Assembly: GCA_016871255.1 (NCBI GenBank)
Contig: VFZH01000006.1
Span: 1 to 56,814 of the forward strand
From: Acidimicrobiia bacterium
GTDB taxonomy: Bacteria > Acidobacteriota > Vicinamibacteria > Vicinamibacterales > UBA2999
Reading direction: 5' to 3'
Length of the DNA: 56,814 nt
The notes under the pieces were generated by a model that saw only the letters and a list, made by a program, of their open reading frames with translations, made no database searches and was not told the DNA's origin. Position 1 is the first letter of the stretch. Each line of letters starts with the position of its first letter. The translations under genes were made by a program, and so were the position numbers. Of this stretch, positions 43,949-51,455 are shown one piece after another.

Positions 43949-44872
43949 TCAGCGCGCGGCGGCTGCCGCCGGCTGCGCCACGAGCGACCTGCGTGCGGTC
44001 GAGGCGCGAGCCATCTTCCGAGGGGTCGTGCGAGCGGCCGCGTACCGCACGACCGTGCCCTCCCGCGCGGGAAACGAGCCGTCGTGATCGATCGCGGCCC
44101 TGGCCATCTCCGGCTTCGGCACGAACGGCAGCACCGACGCGCGCAGCGTCGCCATGGCTTCGGTCCCCGAGAGCGAGCCGAGCGCCTCGCGCAGCCGGCG
44201 GATCGCACGCGCGTGCAGCTGCGAGACCCGCGACTCGTTGACGCCGATCTCGGAGCCGATCTGCTTCATCGTGGCTTCGCGGAAGTAGTAGAGCCCGATC
44301 ACCTTCTGCTCGCGCGCAGGCAGCCTGGCGATCGCGGCGCGCACGCGTGCCTTCGTCTCCTCCCGCTCGTAGGCCGAATCGGGCCGCTCGGGCTCGGAGG
44401 GCACGAGCACCGCCGGCAGCGACGCGTTCTGCGCCGACTCCGCGCTCGCCAGCGGCGACGTGGACTCGATGGTGTTGATGCGCACGATGGTCCGGCCGAG
44501 CTGCTTTTCGTCCGTGCCGACCCTGGCCGCGAGATCCGCCAGTGACGGCTCGCACCCGAGCTCGCGACGCAGCTCCTCGCGCGCGGCTTCGAGCTCGCGG
44601 CGCTGGCGGCGGACGCCGCGCGGCCACGCATCCCGCCGGAGCGCGTCGATCATCGCGCCCCGAACCCGGCGCTCGGCGAACGTCTCGAACTTGATGCCAC
44701 GCGCCTCGTCGAAGCGGTGCGCGGCGTCGATCAGCCCGATGACGCCGTCCTGCACCAGGTCGCCAACGTCGATCGAGTGGGGCATCGTCGCAGCCACCCG
44801 GCGGGCGAGCTGCTCCACGAACGGAAGACTGGCAACGACGCGAGGATGATTGGTGCTGGTCTGCGGACGCAT
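43949..44872 (-). CDS. FliA/WhiG-type (sigma-28 family) sigma factor with C-terminal extension
   Basis: 307 residues. Region 2 reads DLVQDGVIGLIDAAHRFDEARGIKFETFAERRVRGAMIDALRRD; region 3 follows with ELGCEPSLADLAARVG. Region 4 is LPAREQKVIGLYYFREATMKQIGSEIGVNESRVSQLHARAIRRL. This is the flagellar/WhiG group. About 70 extra residues follow region 4, rich in Arg, Ala and Ser, which is unusual. ATG 44872 has GGAGG 8 bases upstream. No flagellar gene is in the window, so the regulon is open. It is convergent with the hybrid kinase gene. Confidence 0.92.
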   Translation of the reverse strand: MRPQTSTNHPRVVASLPFVEQLARRVAATMPHSIDVGDLVQDGVIGLIDAAHRFDEARGIKFETFAERRVRGAMIDALRRDAWPRGVRRQRRELEAAREELRRELGCEPSLADLAARVGTDEKQLGRTIVRINTIESTSPLASAESAQNASLPAVLVPSEPERPDSAYEREETKARVRAAIARLPAREQKVIGLYYFREATMKQIGSEIGVNESRVSQLHARAIRRLREALGSLSGTEAMATLRASVLPFVPKPEMARAAIDHDGSFPAREGTVVRYAAARTTPRKMARASTARRSLVAQPAAAAAR

Positions 44873-45043
44873 GACGTAACCTCCGCCACCCTCTACCGCA
44901 ACCACGGTACCAGCGCTGACGACATCGCTCCGGATCAGGCCGCGATGCACGATCCTTCGCTGGAACTAACTGTACATCCTGAACTTATACAGCAGTTCCC
45001 ACCATGGGCACGTTCTGCACACCATACGGGGTTTCACCAGAAT

Positions 45044-45091
45044 CGTCAAGTTTCTGACGACAGATCCATGACATTCGCCAATACATTGGCG
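45044..45091. promoter_or_regulatory. Two short inverted repeats upstream of the sigma-factor gene
   Basis: CGTCA-N6-TGACG (45044-45059) and CGCCAA-TACA-TTGGCG (45076-45091) lie in the 308-bp gap 44873-45180. They are candidate operator sites. The gap holds no gene that I can support. Confidence 0.35.
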
Positions 45092-45180
45092 ATGCTGATT
45101 ACGATTGTGGTGTCCAGGAAACTGCCGACGCCGGCTTTCTGGTGCCGGGCGGGCAGGCGTGTCAGGAGGACCGGGGTCCG

Positions 45181-45420
45181 CTACTGGCGGGCAGGCTGTT
45201 CGACGTGGGCGCGGATGGCCCGCGAGATGCCCATGGCTTCGAGCACGCTGTTCACCATCTGCGCGGCTCTGGCCCGCTCGACGTCGGTGGTCGCTCTCGA
45301 CTCGAGCAGTTCCGCGTGCGCGAGGACGATGCCGAGCTGGTTGTTGAGCTGGTGGAACAGCGTGCGCAGCTCCAGGGTCGGCTCTGCGGGGGTCGCCTCG
45401 TGCCCCTCGGACAGGTTCAC
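45181..45420 (-). CDS. Stand-alone HisKA/DHp-like phosphoacceptor protein (79 aa)
   Basis: 79 residues, two predicted helices. LRTLFHQLNNQLGIVLAHAELL (H23 followed by QLNN) matches the phosphoacceptor helix of NtrB-type kinases (H-E-x-N-N-x-L); the second helix is DVERARAAQMVNSVLEAM. No ATPase domain follows; the frame ends at 45181. It could act as a phosphotransfer or dimer-disrupting partner for the nearby kinase or NtrC-type regulator. GTG 45420 overlaps the stop of the HTH gene by GTGA, so the pair is co-translated. Homology is by motif only. Confidence 0.65.
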   Translation of the reverse strand: MNLSEGHEATPAEPTLELRTLFHQLNNQLGIVLAHAELLESRATTDVERARAAQMVNSVLEAMGISRAIRAHVEQPARQ

Positions 45421-45629
45421 ACCTGCAGGCCCGCCTCGGGGCCGGACTTCACGGGCGACGGGCGCCGCTCCTGGGGCTCGCGCCACAGGGAGTCGGCGAA
45501 GATGCGGATGGCTCCGCCGGCGGTGCGCACGTACTGCACCTTGCCGCTGGCAATCCAGTTGTAGATCGTGCGCCGGCTCACGCCGACGACCTGGCACGCC
45601 TTGGTGATGGGGAGTGTCTCTCGCTCCAT
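45417..45629 (-). CDS. Small excisionase/MerR-like helix-turn-helix DNA-binding protein
   Basis: 70 residues from ATG 45629. LPITKACQVVGVSRRTIYNWIASGKVQYVRTAGGAIRIFADSLWRE is a winged-helix HTH of the excisionase/HTH_17 family. A longer start at 45680 exists, but the shorter one gives the family N-terminus. There is no integrase nearby, so a regulator role is more likely than excision. It forms a GTGA-coupled pair with the phosphoacceptor protein and is divergent from the NtrC-type gene across 138 bp. Confidence 0.8.
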   Translation of the reverse strand: MERETLPITKACQVVGVSRRTIYNWIASGKVQYVRTAGGAIRIFADSLWREPQERRPSPVKSGPEAGLQV

Positions 45630-45730
45630 GGCCTCTTTCCGGGTCCGGACGCTGCCGTCCTTGCCCAGACTTCTCGGCATCAGCGGGAAGGGACGTTAGT
45701 GGCGAAACGGATTGACAGTCGGGGCGGTTT

Positions 45731-45746
45731 CGTCAAACGATTGACG
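45731..45746. promoter_or_regulatory. Inverted repeat CGTCAA-ACGA-TTGACG before the NtrC-type gene
   Basis: Perfect 6-bp arms, 22 bp before ATG 45768 and between divergent genes. Related CGTCA/TGACG arms occur at 45044-45059, so a common binding protein, perhaps the small HTH protein, is possible. Confidence 0.4.
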
Positions 45747-45767
45747 ACTCTGGCCCGCATCCTCTAA

Positions 45768-47165
45768 ATGGCTGCCCCACTGGCACATATCCTCTTCGTC
45801 GACGACGAGCCCGCCCTCCGGGAGGTCACGGCGGAGCGTCTGACCGAGGCTGGACACGAGGTCGTGCAGGCGGAGAGCGGCGAGCGCGCCGTCGAGCTCC
45901 TCGAGCAGTTTGCCTTCGACGTGCTGGTGACCGACCTCCGGCTGCCGGGCATGAATGGCCTCGCGGTCATGGAGGCCGCGCTCGAGCGCTACCCGGGCAT
46001 CATCGCCATCGTGCTCACCGGGTACGGAACGGTCAGGGACGCGGTGCAGACGCTGCAGAACGGGGCCTCGGACTTCATCGAGAAGGGGCTGCCGTTCGAC
46101 GCGCTTCTGCACAGGCTGAACAAGGCGATCGAGCAGCGCCGCCTCGCGCAGGAGAACGTCTACCTGCACTCGCAGCTCGCCCGGTACACGGGCGGCGGCA
46201 TCGTGGGCAGGAGCCGGCCGATGCAGGAGCTGTTTCAGCTCATGGACGCGGTCGCGCCGTCGGCCAGCACGGTGCTGATCCGCGGGGAAACCGGGACGGG
46301 CAAGGAGGTGGTGGCGCGGGAGATCCATCGCATGAGCCCGAGGCGCACGCAGCGGTTCGTGGCGATGAACTGCGGCGCCATTCCGGAAACCCTGCTCGAG
46401 GCCGAGCTCTTCGGGCACGTGCGGGGGGCCTTCACCGGCGCGGTCGCGATGCGGCAGGGCCGGTTCGAGCAGGCGAACAAGGGCACGCTGTTTCTCGACG
46501 AAGTCGGCACGATGAGTCCGGCGCTCCAGATGAAGCTGCTCCGGGCGCTCCAGGAGCGCGAGTTCGAGCGCATCGGCGACACCCAGACCCTCAAGGTGGA
46601 CGTGCGCGTGATCGCCGCGACCAACTCGGACCTGGCAGCGATGGTGAGGGATGGCACGTTTCGCGAGGATCTCTACTACCGCCTCGACGTCATCTCGCTC
46701 GAGTTGCCGCCGCTCCGGAACCGTCGCGACGACATTCCGCTGCTCGTCCAGCACTTCCTCGAGCGGTTCGCTGCCGCGTCCGGCCGCACCGCAGACGCCA
46801 TGCAGGTTTCACAGGGCGCGATGCGCCGGCTGATGGCCTACGACTGGCCGGGCAACATCCGGCAGCTCGAGAACGCCATCGAGCGGGCCGTCGCGCTGGG
46901 TGCCGGCCGCGCGCTGATCGACGTGGACGATCTGCCGCCGGAGGTTCGGACGGCCGAGGATGCTCCGGTGGCGGTGGCGACCGACTTCCCCCAAGACGGT
47001 CTCGACCTCGCGGAACACCTCCGTGCGATCGAGCGCGACCTGATTCGCCGTTCGCTCGAGCGCACCTCCGGCAACCGGAACAGGGCGGCGGATCTGCTGC
47101 GCCTCAAGCGCACGACGCTCGTCGAGAAACTGAAACGCATGGGATCCCGCCCCGAGGTCAGGTAG
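45768..47165 (+). CDS. NtrC-family sigma54-dependent response regulator
   Basis: 465 residues: receiver (D56 in TDLRLPG), AAA+ activator domain and Fis-type HTH. Walker A is GETGTGKE (173-180), the sigma54-contact loop is GAFTGA (220-225), Walker B is LFLDEVG (241-247), and the C-terminal HTH ends RTSGNRNRAADLLRLKRTTL. It remodels sigma54-RNA polymerase after phosphorylation. The receiver lysine is followed by Gly (EKGLP) instead of the usual Pro. The next gene begins directly at the stop, so co-transcription is certain enough. Target promoters were not identified. Confidence 0.94.
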   Translation: MAAPLAHILFVDDEPALREVTAERLTEAGHEVVQAESGERAVELLEQFAFDVLVTDLRLPGMNGLAVMEAALERYPGIIAIVLTGYGTVRDAVQTLQNGASDFIEKGLPFDALLHRLNKAIEQRRLAQENVYLHSQLARYTGGGIVGRSRPMQELFQLMDAVAPSASTVLIRGETGTGKEVVAREIHRMSPRRTQRFVAMNCGAIPETLLEAELFGHVRGAFTGAVAMRQGRFEQANKGTLFLDEVGTMSPALQMKLLRALQEREFERIGDTQTLKVDVRVIAATNSDLAAMVRDGTFREDLYYRLDVISLELPPLRNRRDDIPLLVQHFLERFAAASGRTADAMQVSQGAMRRLMAYDWPGNIRQLENAIERAVALGAGRALIDVDDLPPEVRTAEDAPVAVATDFPQDGLDLAEHLRAIERDLIRRSLERTSGNRNRAADLLRLKRTTLVEKLKRMGSRPEVR

Positions 47166-48227
47166 ATGCCACCACGCTACGCGTACTGGACGATTCTTGC
47201 GGGGGGGCTGCCGACATCCTTCCGCGCGGCCACGCGGGACGAGCTGCTGCCGACCTTCAAGCGGCTGAAGCAGAGGCACGCCGATGCGGAGCTGAAATGG
47301 TTCTCCGGCGGCAGGCTCTGGAACTCGCAGGAAGAATCGAGGCGGGGCCACGGGCATCGCGATCGCCCGCGGGGGAAGGAACGCTTCAGCGCCGACCGGG
47401 GCGATGACCGCCGGGAGGAAGGGTTCGGCACCGATCGGCGTGGCCCCGACGGCCCTCGGGGCAAGGATCGCTTCGGATCGAAGCGCGACGATCGCCGGCC
47501 GGGCCCCCTCACCGCGGGCCGGCCGGACGCGCGGCGCCGGGAAGGCCGTCCGCACGGCCGGGACCGGTTCGGCCCGAAGCGGCCGGATCGCGACAGAGGG
47601 GCGTTCCCCGCGCCCGATCGACGCGAGAGTGAGGGGCCTCGCGGGAAGGACGGCGCCGGCCGTGCACGCCGTGAGGAGGGGGTGGGCGGCCCAGCCCCGC
47701 GCCCGGAGCGGCGCGGGCGAGACTGGCGCCCGGGGGGCGATCACCGCGATCCGCGCCAGCGGTTCGACGACGCCCGGAAGGCGCGGAACGCCGAGAACCG
47801 GAAACGGAAGTTCGAGCGGCGGCAGCTCGGCACGCGCCAGGAACAGCGGGCGCGGCGCGAGCCCGTGGTGTCGGTGCTGCACGTGGTGCTCTTCCGCCCG
47901 CGCGGCGACGTGCCGCCGGCCGAACAGCGCGCTCTCGCCGAATCGTTCGAGCAGGCGCTTCGCGCCATCCCCTCCGTCCGATCGGCGCGCGTCGGCAGGC
48001 GGGTGCGTTTCGGACACGCGTACGAACAGCACCCCCAGGCGGACCTGCCGTATGCGGCGATCCTCGAGTTCGCCGACCGGGAGTCCCTGGAGACGTACCT
48101 CCGGCACGAAGCGCACGCGGAGCCGGCGCGACGCCTGTTCGAGGTGATGGAAGAAGGGGTGATCTTCGACTACGAGATCATCGACGCGCACGGAAGCGCG
48201 TCGTGGGCGGGGAGGTGGCTGCGCTGA
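47166..48227 (+). CDS. Arg/Gly-rich protein with N-terminal YAYWTILAGG domain and C-terminal Dabb barrel
   Basis: 353 residues. Residues 1-55 form a small domain (YAYWTILAGGLPTSFRA ... LKWFSGGRLW) that I do not recognise by name. Residues about 56-235 are an extremely charged, low-complexity linker rich in Arg, Asp, Gly and Lys (RGKDRFG, RRPDR and similar). Residues about 240-345 are a stress-responsive A/B barrel (Dabb), from VSVLHVVLFRPRGDVPPAEQ to GVIFDYEII. RGG-type linkers often bind RNA. It starts directly at the NtrC-type stop. Confidence 0.75.
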   Translation: MPPRYAYWTILAGGLPTSFRAATRDELLPTFKRLKQRHADAELKWFSGGRLWNSQEESRRGHGHRDRPRGKERFSADRGDDRREEGFGTDRRGPDGPRGKDRFGSKRDDRRPGPLTAGRPDARRREGRPHGRDRFGPKRPDRDRGAFPAPDRRESEGPRGKDGAGRARREEGVGGPAPRPERRGRDWRPGGDHRDPRQRFDDARKARNAENRKRKFERRQLGTRQEQRARREPVVSVLHVVLFRPRGDVPPAEQRALAESFEQALRAIPSVRSARVGRRVRFGHAYEQHPQADLPYAAILEFADRESLETYLRHEAHAEPARRLFEVMEEGVIFDYEIIDAHGSASWAGRWLR

Positions 48228-48233
48228 GCGCCC

Positions 48234-49615
48234 TTAGGAGGCGAGGATGCGCCCCTGGCTGGCGCCGGCGCTGAGCGCCACGCGCTCGACGAACCCGGCC
48301 ATCCGCGGGTAGATGGCGCGGGCGTCGAAGCGGGCCTGGAAGAGCGCCCGCGCCCGGCGCCGCATCTGCAGCCGCTTCGCGCGGGGCGCATCCACCAGCG
48401 CGAGAATGGCGCGCTGGAGCGACCGGGGCATGCCCGCGTCGTACTGCTCGCCGATCCGGTGCTCGCGAATCAGCGCCTCGAGCTCGCCGCCGAGCGACGA
48501 CACCTGCGGCAGGCCGGCCGCCATGTACTCGAAGGTCTTGTAGGGCAGCGACTGCGTGGCGTTCCGGGTGTACGGCAGAGCCCCACCGTGGCGTGCGCCA
48601 TCAGCTCGGCGAGGGAGCGCTGGTCGAGCCAGCCGGTCAGCGTGAGATTCGGCAGCCCGTCGGAGCGGCGCCGCATGCGTTCCATGCGATCGCCGTCTCC
48701 GGCGATCACGAACTGGATGTCCGAGCGCCCGGCGCGGCGCATCTCGGCCGCACATGCGGCGATCGTGTCGAGGTCGTAGCTCTGGCCGAAGCTCCCGCTG
48801 AACGCCACGAGCCTGGCGCCGTCGGGGATGCCGAAGCGGGTCCGGAACGCAATCGGCGGCCGCGCGCCCTCGTCGGGGGGGTCCGACACGTCCGGGTCGT
48901 ATCCGAGTGGAAAGACCTCCGCCGGCAGTGCCGCGCGCCCTTCGGCGCGGGAGGCGCCCCAGCGCAGGTACGTGTCCGACACGGCCGTCAGGCCCGACGC
49001 GGCCCCGAGCGCGCCCGCCACCCTCCGGAACTCCCGCGCGAGCAGCCCCCGCACAGCGGGTCGGGCGATCGGCGGCACCACGCTCAGGTAGATGTCGGGC
49101 CACGGGTCCTGCACGTCCACGACCACGGGCACGCCGAGCGCCCGCCCGGCGCCGACCGCCGCCTCACACAGTTCCGGCGTGGGCACCGACGCCACGATGA
49201 CGTCCGGCCGCGCCGCCCCGGCCACCAGGCTGGTGAAACGCGCGGCCAGCGCGCGATGGTGAAACCAGCGGGAGAGGGCCACGTTGCGGCGGTACCCGGG
49301 CTGGCAATGCAGCAGCTGCAGGACCAGGCCCCTCGACACCTCGATGCGCTTGTCGGTGTGAAAGCGATGCCGGCGCGCGAGGTGCTGGAACGTCGAGTTC
49401 CACCACACGACCTGATGCCCGCGCCGCGCCAGTTCCCGGCTCAACAAGCCGTACCGATGGTCGCGGGCTCCGGGATCGATCCCGGCGATCGGCTCACCGG
49501 CGTGCACAATCCACACGTTCAGCGTCGGAACCATGGCCCGCTGCCGGTCCGCGTGAATAGCCGCTTCCGGCGGATCGGAAAGCGCATCCTGCCGTTCTGA
49601 CACGTGATCGCTCAC
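48234..49615 (-). pseudogene. GT4-family glycosyltransferase with a frameshift
   Basis: The upstream frame (49615 to about 48580) encodes a GT-B N-terminal domain (WIVHAGEPIAG, DVQDPWPDIYLS) and the start of the nucleotide-sugar domain (VAFSGSFGQSYDL, VIAGDGDR). Near 48578-48584 homology jumps to another frame, which supplies LPYTRNATQSLPYKTFEYMAAGLPQVSS and the C-terminus to 48234. One base is missing around GGGGCTC/TGCCG. This is a real frameshift mutation or a sequencing error. If repaired, it would be a complete 460-residue transferase. GTG 49615 overlaps the HAD gene stop. Confidence 0.75.
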
Positions 49616-50349
49616 AGGCCCAGAGCCCGCCGGATCCGGCCCTTCAGGCCGGGCACCGGCGCCGCGGCATCCCCCGCCGCCTCAAGGCGGCGCATCGCGT
49701 CCGCGAACGAAAAGACCGTCTCGATACGCATGCGGGCCGCACCCGGAGGGGCGGACGCAGCCGAGTCCCGCCACACGAGAATCGGCGTGGCGATCGAGTC
49801 GGTCGCCACATCCAGGCAGTTTTCCGGGCGATCGTCGATCACCAGGTCGAGCGCCAGCGATCGGGCGACGAGCCCGCGCGAGCCATCGACCACGAACACA
49901 CTGGGCAGGTCGAAGCCCTGCGCCGCCAGCCATCGCTGCGACTGGCGCTGCGCCGTCTCGCCGACGGTGGACGGCCGCTGGGTCAGGAAGATGACCTCCC
50001 ACGCCCGCTCTCCGGCGGTCTGCGCCAGCCTGGCCACGGCGCCCGGCTCGAGCTCCTTCAGCGTCGTCCAGAAGTTCTCGATGCGCCGGACGTGCGACCA
50101 GAGCCTCCGGTACTCCCGGCTCGTGAGGGGGCGCCGCGACGCGGGCGCCGACGCCGACTCGCCAGACGGGGCCGGCCGGCCTGGCGAGTCCTCACCCTCA
50201 TCCTCGGAATCGACCGGGGGCACCGCCGACGCGCCGCCGCCCTGCCCCAAATCCACGTCTGGACCGAAGAGGGCCTCGGCCTCCCGCTGCAGGGCTGCCC
50301 CCATGTCAGCAAGCGTGCCGTCGAGATCACAACCGATGCGCAGTGTCAC
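49612..50349 (-). CDS. HAD-superfamily hydrolase with a disordered insert
   Basis: 245 residues. The HAD nucleophile motif is CDLDGTLAD near residue 9; later motifs are IFLTQRPS (motif II) and LVIDDRPENC (acidic motif IV). Between them, at about 35-75, sits a Pro/Ser/Glu/Gly-rich insert (VDSEDEGEDSPGRPAPSGES). The overall pattern recalls 5'(3')-nucleotidase-like HADs, but the substrate is unknown. GTG 50349 is used since the HAD motif follows at once. The location between glycosyltransferase and E1 genes suggests a sugar-phosphate role. Confidence 0.75.
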   Translation of the reverse strand: MTLRIGCDLDGTLADMGAALQREAEALFGPDVDLGQGGGASAVPPVDSEDEGEDSPGRPAPSGESASAPASRRPLTSREYRRLWSHVRRIENFWTTLKELEPGAVARLAQTAGERAWEVIFLTQRPSTVGETAQRQSQRWLAAQGFDLPSVFVVDGSRGLVARSLALDLVIDDRPENCLDVATDSIATPILVWRDSAASAPPGAARMRIETVFSFADAMRRLEAAGDAAAPVPGLKGRIRRALGL

Positions 50350-50434
50350 GATGTCCGTCCGGGGCAGGCTCCGGAATCCTGAGCGCCCCGCGGCAGCATA
50401 TCGCGCCCGCTGCAACAGGGACGAACGCGGGGGG

Positions 50435-51451
50435 TCACGCGTCCGCCGGCAGGGCCCCGGATCTGGCCCCGCGCGTGGTGGTCGTGGTGGCTTGCACGGC
50501 GGCCGCGATCGACTCGGCCGTCGGATAGTACGCCCGCTCCTGGTGCCGGCTCATCGGAGCCGGGGTGTCCGGCAGGCAGACCCGGCGCGGCGGGGCCTGC
50601 AGGGCGTCGAGGACCTCTGTCGCCGCCGCCGCCAGGATCTCGGCAGCCGTGCCGAACCCCTCCCAGGCGGCATCGGCGACCACCAGCCTTCCCGTCTTCC
50701 GTACGGACGAGAACACCAGGTCCCGATCCCACGGCTTGACCGAGCGGAGGTCGATTACCTCGACACTGATCCCGGCCCGATTCAGACGCTCGGCCGCGTC
50801 GAGCGCCCGTGGCACCATGATCGACGTTGCGACCACGGTCACGTCCGTGCCGGTCCTCAGCCGCCGCCCGGTGCCGATCGGCACGCGGTACAGCCCCTCG
50901 GGCACCTCGCCTGATTCCCCGTACAGCCAGCGATCGTCGATGTAGACGACCGGGTTGCCGTCGTAGACGGCGTCGATCAGGAGGCCTTTCGCATCCCGCG
51001 GGGTCGCCGGCATGACCACCTTCAGGCCGGGCACGTGGGCGAACACGGCCTGCAGCGACTGCGAATGCTGGGCCGCCTGCTCGCCGCCCCGGTTGACGAT
51101 GGCCCGCACCACGACCGGCACTCCCAGGGCCCCGTTGAACATGTACGACCAGTTGGCCGCCTGGTTCACGATCGGGTCCACGGCGAGCAGCATGAAGTCC
51201 ATCCGCGGGTGCACCACGATCGGCCTGAGCCCGGCCAGCGCCGCGCCGACGGCGAGGCCGGTCACGGCGTTCTCGGACACGGGGGAATCCATGATGCGGT
51301 CCCGCCCGAACTCCACGTCGAGACCCTGCATGCTGGAGCCGACATACCACGGGCTCCACACGCCCTGTCCGACGACGAACACACGCGGGTCCGACGCGAG
51401 CAGCAGCGCGTGTGCCTCGCGAATCGCCTCGGCGTAGGTCAGCGTCCGCAC
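50435..51451 (-). CDS. TPP-dependent dehydrogenase E1 component, beta subunit
   Basis: 338 residues of the transketolase-C/E1beta type. Landmarks are DSPVSENAVTGLAVGAALAGLRPIV (cofactor-side strand with Glu 60), NWSYMFNGALGVPVVVR, and VEVIDLRSVKPWD with SVRKTGRLVVAD in the C-terminal domain. With the alpha subunit it would decarboxylate a 2-oxo acid using TPP. No E2 or lipoyl protein is nearby, and the genes sit inside a polysaccharide cluster, so acyl transfer to a sugar or another acceptor is possible. It starts 4 bases after the alpha stop. Confidence 0.88.
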   Translation of the reverse strand: MRTLTYAEAIREAHALLLASDPRVFVVGQGVWSPWYVGSSMQGLDVEFGRDRIMDSPVSENAVTGLAVGAALAGLRPIVVHPRMDFMLLAVDPIVNQAANWSYMFNGALGVPVVVRAIVNRGGEQAAQHSQSLQAVFAHVPGLKVVMPATPRDAKGLLIDAVYDGNPVVYIDDRWLYGESGEVPEGLYRVPIGTGRRLRTGTDVTVVATSIMVPRALDAAERLNRAGISVEVIDLRSVKPWDRDLVFSSVRKTGRLVVADAAWEGFGTAAEILAAAATEVLDALQAPPRRVCLPDTPAPMSRHQERAYYPTAESIAAAVQATTTTTRGARSGALPADA

Positions 51452-51455
51452 GATC

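Noticed and set aside
44873-44950. Longer sigma-factor start at 44950
   Set aside because: ATG 44872 has a strong GGAGG site at correct spacing; the upstream codons are Val/Gly-rich and not conserved in type.
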